Assembly: GCA_030068075.1 (NCBI GenBank)
Contig: CM057841.1
Span: 32,901,030-32,965,029, forward strand
Direction of reading: 5' to 3'
DNA: 64,000 nt
DNA from: Paguma larvata
Lineage: Eukaryota > Chordata > Mammalia > Carnivora > Viverridae
Part shown: piece by piece, positions 54,801-64,000 of the stretch
Layout of the letters: every line of letters begins with the position of its first letter
Position numbering within the stretch: the first letter of the stretch is position 1
Program-made: the position numbers and the translations under genes
The notes under the pieces: generated by a model
The model's database searches: none
Told to the model about the DNA's origin: nothing
Seen by the model: only the letters and a program-made list of their open reading frames with translations

Positions 54801-57800
54801 CAGGTAGGTGTCTACTCCCCGAGAGAGCTCTATGTTAGGTGAAATAAAAGCAAGCCCCTCGAGCTTAGTTGTTTAGGGAGCCACCAGATAGGTCAGAGCG
54901 AACAACCACAATTCTTCGAGAATAAGGTCCTTTTTTCTCCCTCCAGTACTAGGAGCCTATACTATAAATGTGGGCTGCTATCTTTAAGGACACTGCCTAG
55001 CTGGTGGCAGGAAATGGTGCGGAGTAAGTTAAAATGCCACAAACACTCTCACTGAGACTCCGGGGGTCTATATCTTGATTAAATGTTCATTTGCTTGCTA
55101 TAAACTCTTGACTTATCTCCAGAGTTCTGATAAAATTGATTCTGGCAGCACCTGTCAGTTTATTCACTGTTTTTGTGGTGGAACAGATTTTGGAGTCTCC
55201 TCCACCATTTTTGCTAACGTTGGTAATAGTGTTCTTGATGAGGAAAAAAAATTATTTTGCTTAAGTACAATTCGACCTTTTACATTTGGGTCTACAACTC
55301 CTCTCGCATTGATTTTTGTGTATAGTGTGAGTTAGAGGGTCAAGGCTCACTTTGTCTACACAGATGTCCAGTCATTCCAGTACCGTGTTTTGAACAGAAC
55401 TTCCTTTCTCCATTGAGTTATCTCAGCACTTCCATCAAAAACTGGTTAACTGTCTAATTTCTAGTCTCTCCACTCTGTTCTATTTGTCTATTCTTCAGAC
55501 AATATTGGGCTTTCTTAATTACTGTTCTCAAAAATAACACTTGAACTCAGATAACTTGTAAGTCCCCTAACTTTGGTATTCTTGTTCAAGATTGTTTTGG
55601 CTATCCTTGCATTTCCATATAAATTTTTAAAATCAATTCATTCATTTCTCCAAAACCACTCACTGGTGAAAATTTGAGATTGGAATTGTATTCTCTGGAG
55701 ATCAGTTTGCTCATTTTCTCTTGAATCTGTTTTAACCAGGCTTTTATCCCCACCATCTTATCACAATAAGGGATCAACATCCCTGAACTCTGAAAGGGAC
55801 GCCAACCGCAAAGGTCAGCATGCAGGGTTATATCCCAGCCATCCTTGGGAACCCCCTCTCACTGAGGGAACAGAAGGGTGGAGCAGGGCCAGCGATCAGG
55901 CAATAAGAATTCCTGCAGCCACTGGCCTAGCTGAGCCGTGACCAGCTGTGGCGGGGGCAGGGGGGGAGTACTCAGAGACTCACCTCTATGACATCGAGCT
56001 GTGACCACCCCAGGGACCACGAAGAACACATCTCCAAGCAAGTCCAGAAAACTATCTCGTATTTCAGCCGGGGAGTGCTCGTCGTGGAAGTACTGATCAG
56101 CCACAAGGTACAAATACTGGGCGGGGACGTGCTGTAAGAAATCATGGCCACAGGGGACCCAGGTCAGCAACTTACAACACGGTAAGCATTTGCCTGGGGA
56201 GGCACGACGCTGAGATCTTTATATGCATCTTCTCACTTAATCCACACAGTGACCCCGTGATGCAAATATCAAAATTAGCCCCATTTCACAGATGAGGGCA
56301 CTGAGGCTTAGAGAGGTTAAGTGGTTGTCCAAACTGGTGCAACCGTGATTCTTCCACAAATCTACTTGTGGCCAAATTTCATGCTCCTGGTCACAGCACA
56401 CATGCCTCTCTGAGATGTTCCAGGAACGGCCATGCCTGGGCAGAACTGGCCACATGGCTCGCAGGGTGACCTTGTTCAAACATGATACCAATTTCAAGAT
56501 GGTGACAACATGGCATCCAACCAAGTGTAGAACTCCTCTGAGTGCAGACCTTTGAGCCTACACAGGCCCCACACCCAGGAGGCCAGCTTCTGGTAGCAGC
56601 CCTGCCTCCGGTCTTTGCTAATTTGAGCTAGTTGGTTTCTTGGAGTTCCCTCATCTATAAAAAACAGGCTGTGTGGAAGACTACATGAGATATGAAGAAA
56701 GAAACGTGCTGTCTGGCACAGAGCAGGTTTTCTGTTCTATTGGCCTCCCTCAAGACCTACTGCCAAATCCGTTAACAGGGCATTCCATGCCTTCTTGACC
56801 CGACACTAGGCTGCCTCCCAGTCTTCAATCCCTTGACTTGCCCCCAGCACAAATGCCAGAGGGTGCAAAGTAAACTTGATGAAGATTCAGAGTCTGCCAC
56901 ATCAGTGACGTTCTTGGGGCTCTGGGTATCTGGGGAATGCTAGTACAAGTTATGGCACCTCAACCACCCCCCCCCCCAACATGAAAACAGGCACGGTCCT
57001 GCAGACGTTTCTCTGGAATTTGGAGGCAGTATACAGCACACCAGGAGCGCTGCTCAGACTTGCTCATCAGGTCCTCTGAAGGCTGAGTTTTTTTATCAGG
57101 CCCAGAGCAAGTCCAGGTTCTGGTGCAAGTGCCCCTGACTTGGACCATATGACCAGCAGACCCTGAGGTGCTCGAGGTATCCAAGGTGGGTACAGATGCC
57201 CTGTGGTGAGCCCCAGTGGGAAACTCACAGTGCAGACCCCTGGGATTCTAGAGCAAGGCTACGCCTTCTGCATCAGAGAACAACTTGATTGTTTGAAAAG
57301 TACTTGCTCTGCCACCTAAGAGACACTGCATGCCCCCCCAGTCCTCCTGCCTCTCCCCACAAAGCCTACTTCCCACTCCTGCGGCCTGGCTCAAGAGGCC
57401 TGCTCCTCTTGAAATGCCCTCTGCTCAGATGTTCCCCTTTCCTAGACCAGATCAATGACCCCCGCCTCCATGAGGCCATCTCCAATTCAGCCTGCGAGGT
57501 CTCACTGTCTGACTTACATACTTTAAATATCTCTCAAACCTTCATCGCAGTTTGCATCACCAGATAACTGAGACTCATCAAACATTACCTCTGAGCCTTG
57601 GGGCGTGAGGGAGCCCAGCGTCCGGTCTGGCTCATTCTCTGGCCAGAGGGCTCTTTCCAAAATGGAAATCAATCACGCCACTCTTCCTCTGTTCCCAGCC
57701 CCTGGGATGCACTTCACCTTCCTTTCAGAGCATGTAACAGCTGCGAGCACCCTCCTCTACTGCAGGCAACCCTGCAGCTGACCTCACCACACTCCTCTGC

Positions 57801-60800
57801 TTCTAATCTGGGTCCTCTGGCGTGGACTTCCGGCTCCCTCTGCCCCTGTTCCTCTACCAGCCAGACAAACCTAACTCATTCTTCAAGGCTCTTCTCCCTC
57901 GGGGAGCCACCTGCTTCCTCCTGTGGGCACCACAGCGCCTCGAACATGGCTCTGCTCTGGGTTGTAGACACTACTGAAGTGCCTCCTCCTTCCACCAGCC
58001 CAGTCTCCAGGTTCTGCAGGCATAAAGGGAGGGCCTGCCTGTAACTGTACCTCAGGGCCTAGGGAAGCGCTGGGCTGTCAGCAAGCATCCGGTTGATGCA
58101 TAAGTACGTGACGGGAACCTGGTACGTAGTTCACACTGGAGAAATGTTTATAGCAAGAAGGAGGGAAGAAGAGAAAGGAATCTATTCCTACATCTAGCTT
58201 CTGGCTTAAGACCCGATACTGACATATCACTGCAGGGAGTGAATGAATAAATGGTGGAGTCATGGTCCTTGGTCTTGCTAGAAACTAACACAGTGCCCGG
58301 CTGGCATGTAGTGAATACGGGCCCTTAGTTCCGGGTGGTTTCAGAGTTCAGAACTTTGCTGACTGTGGATAAATAATTCGGTATATAGGCTGCATGTTAT
58401 GTCACATGCTCTAGGGATGACTGCCCCAGCCCCCACGTTGCTTATGTCACCAGAGAGGCACACGAATAGTGGGATGAATGAAGCGGATGGGAACAATAAA
58501 GACCAACGGCCACCTATCAGCTAGGGCAGGCTCGGCTGCCCTGTTTTTCAGGGCTCCTTGGACTTTGAGATTGTGAATAAGGGACCGTGGTACTCTATTT
58601 GGCAAAGATGCCCTGACTGAGTGAATGAAGAACGACTGTAGCCCCGGCCCCTACTGCTGATGCGCCCCGAGGAGGTTGGTTAAATGGATGAATCTCCGAA
58701 GAGTCACAGTTGCCCGAGCTCACTTACCAGGACCGTGTGTATCGAGTGCAGGGCCCGAGACCTGTTGGGGCTCCTGAAGATCTCAGGAAACTTCTTCTGT
58801 GGAGAGAAGTCAGGCGGTCTCTGTGAGCACCTCAGGTCACCAGGAGGGAAACTGGTCTCTCTGAGGGCTGAGGTGCCTGCCTTTTAGAGGGGAGGCTGGG
58901 AAGAGCAGGAACCCATTCAGCCCCCAGGGGGCGATGTGCAGGAGTGGCCTCAGCGGGTTGGAGCAATGAGGTCTCGTCTCACATTTCCTAAAAGGCTGCC
59001 GTTCCCTGCCACACCTGCGGTCTGGTGGGGACCGAGTGGCTGCCCTGTGGAAAGACCATGTTATGAGCTGAAATGTGTTCCCCCGACCCCCATTCCCACG
59101 TTGAAGACCAAACTCCCAGTGCCTCAGAATGCAAGGAAGCGGAGACCAGGTGTTTCAAGAAGTGATGAAATGAAAGGGAGGGTATTAGTTGGGCCCTAAT
59201 CCAACCTGACTGGTGTCCTTATAGAAAGAGGAAACTCTGACACGCAGAGACGCCAGGGGTGTGTGCGTACAGGGGAAAGACCATGTGGGGACGTGGGGAG
59301 GAGATGGCCTCGTGCAAGCCAAGGACGGAGGCCCCAGAAGAAACTGAATGTGTCAGTACCTGATCTTGGCCTTCCAGCTCCTGGAGCTGTTGTTTAAGTC
59401 CCCTGCTCTGTGGTCTTCTGCTATGGTGGCCCTGGTAAACTGATACAGGCTATAGCGTGGTTTTGACGCCATGTTCAAAGAGAGGCCGGAAAAGTCTCAA
59501 ACTAGTGATTTGCTGTTCTCTTTCTAGAGATCTTCACAATCAGGGCCTCTGAGAACCAGCAGTTTGCAGATGGCCAGTGCGGCGGCAAGACTGGTGGTTA
59601 AGAATATAGGTTCTGCTTTGGGGTGCCTGGGTGGCTCAGTCAGTTAAGCGTCAGACTTCAGCCCAGGTCACGATCTCGTAGTTCATGAGTTCGAGCCCCG
59701 TGTCGGGCTCTGTGCTGACAGCTCAGAGCCTGGAGCCGGCTTTAGATTTTGTGTTTCCCTCTCTCTATGTTCCTCCCCTGCTCATACTCTGTCTCTCTCT
59801 CTCTCAAAAATAAATAAATGGTAAAAAAAAATTAAAAAAAATAAAGAATACAGGCTCTGCTTGGACTCCTGGGTGGCTCAGTGGGTTAAGCGTCGACTCC
59901 TGATTTTGGCTCAGGTCATGATCTCACAGTGTGTGAGATCGAGCCCCACATCAGGCTGTTTGCTAATGAAGAGTGCTGGGTCTGCTTGGGACTCTCTCTC
60001 TCCCTCTGTCTCTGCCCCTCCCCTGGGGGTGCATGCATGCACTCTCTCTCTCTCTGTCTCTAAATAAATAAATATTTTTAAAAAGAACAGAGGCTATACT
60101 TGGTCCATAGTAAGAGCTATGAGTAATTACTTGCTCAATGACCCCTCCCTGGCCAGTATTACAGCTTAAAAACAGGAGAGGGTAGAAATACTCTTCGCTT
60201 TTCAAATGAATTTCCCTTTGACATTTTCTGCTGAAAATCTTGAGATAATAAATCACGAGGGTAAATATTTAAGCATCTCTGTCCCCTGGAATCGGAGGGA
60301 AGCTCCGAAGCTCAATATATCCACAAGTGTATTTCAGTCACTAAGAACCTCTCTGTATGTTCAGCAGCTGCGGTTTGTTTTTGGAGGATTTCCTATGGTC
60401 TCCAATGGCCAGCAGTGGATGTCACTGTAAGGTCACATGAAATGTCCACACTGCTGCAGGCTCTTGAGCCATGCCGATCCGGGCAACAATTCCCATTCTG
60501 CCACTTGAATAATTCCAACATCTAACATTTACTGATGTGTACTTGTGAAGCAGGTAGTAAGATCAGCCCTATATCAGATTAAGGAATGAAGGTTCAGAGA
60601 GGTTGGGCAGTTCACTTAAGGTCACACAGCAGGTTAACAGAGAACTCAACATCTAATGGCGGAGCCTAGATGCATGAAGAAATTATACACCACTGTCTCC
60701 TCCCCCAGCTGGGAGTCTTCAGGAAGGAATTTTAGCCTTTCTGAGGCTAAGTTTCTTTAACTGGAAAACAGGAATAACAATGCCGATTTTCAAGTTGTTG

Positions 60801-63545
60801 CACAGATGGTGTAAACTTGGCCGGTGGAAGCACTCGGGACGGGTTGCAGTGTTTGGTGGTGGCTGTCATCAGAAGCGCCCGCCTTCTTTCTAGCACAGAC
60901 CCGGCAGCACCTAAAGGCCTTACTGAAGCCACAGTCTGTGACTCAGATGCCTCATTTACAACACGAGGAGGAAAATCCCCGCTCCCACTTACCCCTAAAC
61001 ACTGGTCTCTAACCCACATTAATAATGGCAGAACACACCTTCAATAGCCCCGTGAACTCAGAGCTCTCGTTCTAAACAGTCGCCAACTAGCCTTGACTCT
61101 TGACAAGCCTCTGTATTTCGTAACCGCATTTCCCTCAGCTTTAAAGGAGGAGGTTGGTCTTCATGATTGAGCTGTGACGATATCATGGATTTGAGCATTC
61201 CTCCCCTTCTGAGGACAGAGGAAAAGTTTATTTCAAATCGAGAGGGCCTTCTTAAATGGCAGGGTCAAGAAACCATGGCTCCTTCTCAACATTCAGCCCG
61301 AGCACAAATAATCCCTCCTCGGAGAAGCCTTGCCTGACCACCCCTTCTCCTCCCCAAAGACCTTCTCTCATCAGTTTATGTCCTTCCTAGCACTCGCCAC
61401 TTTCTGAAACCATCTTTTCAACCTTGCGTCGCATCTGGCCCTCCCCAGCAGGATGCAAGCTTGCAGAAAGCCGGAACCTGGTGCCCAGTTCACTGTTGAA
61501 AGCTTGGTTTTTACCAGCGTGTAGAGCGTAAAGTAAATGTTCCCCTCCTACGTGTCGAATGAGTAAAATGATTCAATGATTTTGCAACTCGTACAAGCCC
61601 AAAGAGCATTCTTGGAAGTCAAAATGCCGTAACCGGACACGAAAATGTGAAGGCCTGAACATTTCCCACACCTGAACGAAATTCGTCTTAGAAGTAGTAA
61701 CTGTGCTCATTTGAAACAATCATGTGTCATGTTTTGAACAAAGCTCAGAGGAATCCACCCTCTCTTACTTTTTTTATAGAGTCGTTTCTTTCTCCACGAA
61801 CCTCATATGAAGAGCAGGGCAGAGGCTGACTACGGCTGTCCTCGGTCTTCTGCTACCTTCCTTCAGAGAGAGGAAGGGGCATCACCGTGCCCTTGGCTGC
61901 TGGGCTCCCGCACGACACTTGGGGTCATTGATGGCAGCGCCCAGCTGTGGGAGTGTGCAGCCGCCTGGCCGCTGAGGGAGAGACAGGAAGGGCGGCCAGG
62001 ATCCTTACCTTCGGCAGCAGGAAGCCACACTCATGGTTATTGACTCCGATGATAGAAGGAACTGAATTAAATGTTTTTTGAATCAATAGGTTTAGAGGCT
62101 CATCAGGATAGAAAACACCATCAACCACTCGAGTGAAAGACTTGGTTTCCTGAAATAAGGAAGAAGAGAAAAATCAGCATCTCTTTCTGCTCACGAAATC
62201 CGCTGTCCCCAAGCCCCGAGCCAAGGAGGGTCAACCGGGTGAGCCGCGGTCAGACTGCATTAAGAAAGGAAAAAGCCACCTTTGGCCCATCTCAGCGGAT
62301 CGGTTCTGCCGGCCGGCCTGGCACTAACTTAGGCAAAGAGGCTCAAATTCTTTGTGCCTTACTTTCCTCATCTGCTCAGTGAGGACGAGAAATAGTATCT
62401 ACTAAGAAAGACAGTGGCCTAGCACAGTGACTTTCAGAGTATGGGTCCTGGACCACCAGCATCAGCATTACCACCTGGGAACTTGTTAGAAACAAGTTCT
62501 CAGGCCCCAGCCTCTGGCGGGGAGCAACCGAGCCAACTGGTTTTGATAAGCCCTCCAGGCAACTCTGATGCACGCTCACATCTGAGAATCACGGGCCGGA
62601 TGCGATGGGTAGAGTAGTGAGCAGAGGACGGGGGAATGGCCAGCGTAGTGGGGATGAGTATGGGCATCTTCCAGAGATGTCCTCCTCAGCCCGGGGCCTC
62701 TGATACTGTGTATTTCTGGGGTCTCAGGAAGAAACACATGGCCCTGTCCATGGGTTTTGGGGTCTCTGGGAGTGGGGATAGCCAGGAGCACTCAGAAGAC
62801 CTTTGGCACTCCATCGGGTCAAGGACTCGTTATCCAGCCCCCGGACTCCAACACGACTCACGTCAGACCCTTCATTCATGCCAACGAACTGTGTAACAGA
62901 TGTCAGAACCTGATGGATAACGACCTCGCTCTTCCGAGGACCATCAGAAGCTCTCAAGAGTGGAAGGGACATGAAAAGCTGATCTAGTCCAGTGACTGAA
63001 ATTTGTCTGTGGTCATCTAGACTTTTCTTGCACACCTACAGAAGTGGGTGTCTCACTGCCTTCTAACGGAGCCGGCCCTTTTTCAGAGTTTTTAGAAATT
63101 TCCTGGTTATACCAAGCCAAAATGGCTTCCTACCAGAACTCCCACTCTCGACACTGACTTTAGCTTCTGGCGGCACGTGGAACAGGGGGAGTCCCGCTTC
63201 CCAGCGACTTAAAGACAACCTCTGTGTTTTCCTGGATCTTCTCCTGGCTAAGCAGCACCCCTGGGCCAACAGGCTCCTTGCATTACCTATCATGGTTCTA
63301 TGCATTCTACAGCCACTGCTATGAATCCCAGCCTCCATCTTTCCAAGCCCCAAATCAAAGCAAGTAAGAGAGTGGGGGGATTTGTCCGCCATTCCATTCC
63401 AAGCACACCCCTGCCCCCAAGCCCTCCTGCCCCTCTTCACCTTGTTGATGTCCAGCAACTGCTTGGGAGATTTTGCCCTCAGGCACCGCAGCAGGGCAGC
63501 GGAGTCTGACGCGTTGCAACCACAGATGTGCGCAACGACCTGCAA
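44259..63545 (-). CDS. CES5A (cauxin), 3' half, 7 exons in window
   Basis: Secreted carboxylesterase of the CES5 type. In cats it is the major urinary protein, made in kidney tubules, and is linked to felinine production (established knowledge). Exons 5' to 3': 63545-63441, 62149-62009, 58796-58728, 56131-55984, 47199-47050, 44670-44598 and 44508-44259. The 936 nt form one open frame of 311 residues plus stop. Diagnostic CES5A segments are [44 protein letters not shown] and L-K-L-D-L-N-M-S. The triad Glu (NNHEC) and His (ADHTDE) are present. The nucleophile Ser and signal peptide are encoded beyond the right edge. There is no HXEL ER signal, in agreement with secretion. Sequons are visible at NAS, NRS, NQS and NMS. 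Exon numbering (7-13) is inferred from homology to CES1 minus its 39-nt exon. Confidence 0.93.
44598..44670 (-). CDS. CES5A exon 12
   Basis: 73 nt, the same size as CES1 exon 13, encoding [20 protein letters not shown] and A-R-T-G. Acceptor ttcag|AAGGAG and donor ACCGG|gtaagt. The following intron is only 89 bp. Confidence 0.94.
45180..46110 (-). mobile_element. L1M remnant, antisense, split by a SINE
   Basis: GAAGTTGAATTGCTAGGGTA, TTTTCAACTGAGTTCTTCTT and GAGCTCTTTAGATATTAAAG are inverted L1 ORF2 3' phrases. The L1 text stops at 45822 and resumes after the SINE at 46051. Confidence 0.65.
45823..46050 (-). mobile_element. Carnivore SINE with TA/CA microsatellite tail
   Basis: Inverted older SINE body (about 45925-46050, inverted head CAACTGAGCCACCCAGGAGC). 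GAGCTCTTTA at 45811-45820 recurs at 46051-46060, so the TATA/CA/TA array at 45823-45910 lies inside the insertion and appears to be its expanded tail. Confidence 0.8.
47050..47199 (-). CDS. CES5A exon 11: catalytic histidine
   Basis: 150 nt encoding [20 protein letters not shown] and [16 protein letters not shown], then L-K-G-D-I-V-M-F. The 18-nt excess over CES1 exon 12 is the G-D-I-V-M-F extension typical of CES5A. Acceptor ctgcag|ATGCTG and donor GTTTG|gtaaga. Confidence 0.94.
47676..47735 (+). repeat. CA-rich imperfect microsatellite
   Basis: ACACAT, GCACACA and ACACACAAAC units over about 60 bp in CES5A intron 10. Confidence 0.8.
47880..49070 (-). mobile_element. Antisense L1M 3' copy, interrupted by a SINE
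   Basis: It matches inverted L1M ORF2 3' text in order: GTGTCTGGCTTCTTTTCCTC, ATTTATCCACTCATCTGATG, CATTTCCCTGATGACTAGTA and TTCCAGTCTGTGGCTTGCAT. A SINE at 48542-48758 splits it. Confidence 0.85.
48542..48758 (-). mobile_element. Carnivore SINE inside L1
   Basis: Inverted copy: a T-rich array with GTTTTTTT units, a GAGAG tract, the inverted body GAATCCCAAGCAGGCTCCAC and end CAACTGAGCCACCCAGGCGC. Short TGTGTGGTTTTT / TGTGTTTTTA duplication. Confidence 0.92.
49071..49960 (-). mobile_element. Second antisense L1M copy, part before Tigger
   Basis: The 3' end of another L1 begins with ACATAATGTGAAATTCACCA and runs through GTGGATTTGCCTATTCGGAC, TCTGGCTTCTTTCACTTAGC and TTGTTGAGTTGAAGAGTCC, up to the Tigger border. 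It resumes at 52470. Confidence 0.85.
50418..51681 (-). pseudogene. Broken Tigger transposase
   Basis: Three disjoint open segments cover a pogo-like transposase. The DDE domain retains V-V-D-N-A-P-A-H-P and the downstream [12 protein letters not shown] motif. Frame changes and stops near 51260-51310 and 50680-50860 separate the pieces. It has no role in the esterase genes. Confidence 0.85.
52283..52309 (+). repeat. GA microsatellite in Tigger
   Basis: About 13 GA units within the right arm of the Tigger element. Confidence 0.9.
52470..53700 (-). mobile_element. Second antisense L1M copy, part after Tigger
   Basis: TGATTTGCAAATATTTTCTCCC-type L1 text resumes directly at the Tigger border. 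It continues through GACAAACTCTCTCAGGTTTTG and TTTTGTTTATCTGGGAATGT to GAGAAATCAGCTGTTAATCT. Confidence 0.8.
53700..55790 (-). mobile_element. Further antisense L1M sequence
   Basis: CTCCACAGGTCTCTTGAGCT, GTCCAATGTCTGGGGTGCTT and GTTGAAAACTGGAGATTTTG are inverted L1M 5' region phrases. From about 55240 an ORF2-like inverted block follows (CAAGATTGTTTTGGCTATCC). It may be two overlapping copies. Confidence 0.7.
55984..56131 (-). CDS. CES5A exon 10
   Basis: 148 nt encoding [20 protein letters not shown], then [19 protein letters not shown]. Acceptor ttacag|CACGTC and donor CATAGAG|gtgagt. The same length as CES1 exon 11. Confidence 0.94.
56216..56345 (-). repeat. MIR fragment
   Basis: ATCTTCTCACTTAATCCACA, CCCATTTCACAGATGAGGGC and CTTAGAGAGGTTAAGTGG follow the inverted MIR order. 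It lies about 85 bp upstream of CES5A exon 10. Confidence 0.8.
57325..57950 (+). repeat. L2-like block
   Basis: GAAATGCCCTCTGCTCAGAT, CCATGAGGCCATCTCC and the later TTCAAGGCTCTTCTCCCTC resemble diverged L2 text. Two pieces may be present. Confidence 0.5.
58728..58796 (-). CDS. CES5A exon 9
   Basis: 69 nt, in frame, encoding [20 protein letters not shown] and T-V-L. The counterpart of CES1 exon 10 (81 nt) but 12 nt shorter and quite diverged. An N-R-S sequon is present. Acceptor ccacag|AAGAAG and donor GTCCTG|gtaagt. Confidence 0.85.
59618..59842 (+). mobile_element. Carnivore SINE, first of a stacked pair
   Basis: Head GGGTGCCTGGGTGGCTCAGT, complete body and tail with AAATAAATAAATGG plus A runs. 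It is flanked by AGAATATAGGTTCTGCTT (59600) and AGAATACAGGCTCTGCTT (59845). Confidence 0.95.
59864..60081 (+). mobile_element. Carnivore SINE, second of a stacked pair
   Basis: Head GACTCCTGGGTGGCTCAGTG, a different SINE subtype with a TGCATGCATGCA stretch before the CT tract. It is followed by AAAGAACAGAGGCTATACTT (60082), a third copy of the same target sequence. Confidence 0.93.
60515..60650 (-). repeat. MIR fragment
   Basis: AACATTTACTGATGTGTACT at one side and GGTCACACAGCAGGTTAACA at the other fit the inverted MIR. Confidence 0.65.
61285..61570 (+). mobile_element. L2 LINE 3' portion
   Basis: AAGCCTTGCCTGACCACCCC, TCCTTCCTAGCACTCGCCAC and CAGGATGCAAGCTTGCAGAA are L2 text, ending near AAGTAAATGTTCCC. 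Confidence 0.65.
62009..62149 (-). CDS. CES5A exon 8: triad glutamate
   Basis: 141 nt, exactly the length of CES1 exon 9, encoding [18 protein letters not shown] and [13 protein letters not shown]. Acceptor tttcag|GAAACC and donor CCGAAG|gtaagg. Confidence 0.94.
62150..63440 (-). other. CES5A intron 7
   Basis: 1.3 kb, with a MER5A copy at 62420-62597. I looked for a counterpart of the CES1 39-nt exon between phase-0 splice sites and saw none. Confidence 0.55.
62420..62597 (+). mobile_element. MER5A hAT element, nearly full length
   Basis: CAGTGACTTTCAGAGTATGG at the start, then CTGGACCACCAGCATCAGCA, GGGAACTTGTTAGAAAC, AAGCCCTCCAGGCAACTCTG and the closing TGAGAATCAC. About 178 bp, close to the full MER5A length. 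Confidence 0.85.
63441..63545 (-). CDS. CES5A exon 7
   Basis: 105 nt, phase 0 at both ends, encoding [20 protein letters not shown] and ending L-L-D-I-N-K. It holds the second conserved disulfide pair and an N-A-S sequon. Acceptor caacag|TTGCAG and donor ACAAG|gtgaag. The same size as CES1 exon 7. Confidence 0.92.
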
Positions 63546-64000
63546 CTGTTGCCGGAGAAGGGCCAGGTCAGAGCACAGCACCGGAAGCCGCCCAGAAAAT
63601 GCAAACTGAAAAGAGTCCTTGAGCCTTCATGTATGAAGCCCACTGCCCCTCCCCACCCCCTGAGGATAGGCTGGCACCGAACCTCTAGATTCTCTTGCCT
63701 GACCCTCCTTGTCGTCTTTAGCAACTGCTGGAGTGGGGGGAGGTGGTGTGTCAGCCTGTGGCTCTGGGACAGAGTCAAGATTCCTGGTCACAGAGAGACC
63801 GGTCCTATGGCGTTGGCTCCACTGGCAGTAGGTCCCACTGAGCCCAGAAGCCCAGCTCTAGGATGCCGAGTGGAGCCAGGAGCCCCAAGCGCGAGGAGCA
63901 GCTTTGCAAGTGTGACTTAATTGTCAGTTGAGGCATGACTTTGGATCAGTGTCAGCTGGTCGGCTCTGTTAAGCCTCACCCCCACCACAGCCTAGAATAC

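Larger units (their letters stand above)
47200..55983 (-). other. CES5A intron 10, filled with transposons
   Basis: 8.8 kb, the largest intron in the window. About 47880-55790 is almost wholly antisense L1, broken by one SINE (48542-48758) and one Tigger (49961-52469). A CA-rich stretch lies at 47676-47735. Confidence 0.75.
56132..58727 (-). other. CES5A intron 9
   Basis: 2.6 kb with a MIR at about 56216-56345 and an L2-like block at about 57325-57950. Nothing else recognised. Confidence 0.55.
58797..62008 (-). other. CES5A intron 8
   Basis: 3.2 kb. It holds two adjacent SINEs (59618-60081), a MIR at about 60515-60650 and an L2 3' portion at about 61285-61570. No exon recognised. Confidence 0.6.

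Noticed and set aside
62150..63440. A hidden CES5A counterpart of the CES1 39-nt exon
   Set aside because: No 39-nt-like block with phase-0 AG/GT borders and K-F-x-x-L-D similarity was seen, and the flanking exons already join in frame.
63600..64000. CES5A exon 6 at the right edge
   Set aside because: No L-S-P-M-A-K-type segment is visible on the minus strand here, so the exon must lie beyond the window.

Overview
The window is mammalian nuclear DNA from a carnivore, most likely a felid. It carries at least 15 copies of the tRNA-derived carnivore SINE (the head that reads roughly GGGCGCCTGGGTGGCTCAGT, followed by a CT-rich tract and an A-rich tail). It also has ancient mammalian repeats (L1M, L2, MIR, MER5, a Tigger). 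Its genes have short exons, long introns and consensus GT/AG splice sites. The exact species cannot be read from the sequence.

Two carboxylesterase genes lie head to tail on the minus strand. The first, CES1-like, is complete: 14 coding exons run from the ATG at 32713 down to the stop at 3317-3319. The exon lengths (52, 205, 145, 134, 154, 105, 105, 39, 141, 81, 148, 132, 73 and 184 nt) keep one open frame of 1698 nt, which is 565 residues plus a stop. The catalytic triad (S221, E353, H466), the oxyanion HGGG, two disulfide pairs, one N-glycosylation sequon and a C-terminal HVEL ER-retrieval signal are all present. A short promoter with a TATA-like box and a GC box precedes exon 1, and an AATAAA follows the stop.

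The second gene, from about 44055 to beyond the right edge, is the 3' half of CES5A (cauxin), the abundant urinary esterase of cats. Seven exons (7 to 13, inferred numbering) are visible and encode the last 311 residues in one open frame. The nucleophile serine exon and the signal peptide lie outside the window. This gene lacks the small 39-nt exon of CES1. It ends in a Pro/Leu-rich tail with no HXEL signal, as expected for a secreted member.

Layout: 1-3134 is downstream flank with repeats. 3135-32730 is CES1. About 32790-44050 is intergenic DNA with SINEs, L1 remnants, a hAT fossil and a CA microsatellite. 44055-64000 is CES5A, whose 8.8-kb intron 10 is packed with antisense L1 and a nearly complete Tigger transposon. 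I found no RNA genes, no CRISPR and no new kind of system. The most useful observations are an exon 2 tandem acceptor, a TA-flanked Tigger inside an L1, two SINEs stacked in the same target, and a candidate LTR with three small palindromes sharing a purine loop.
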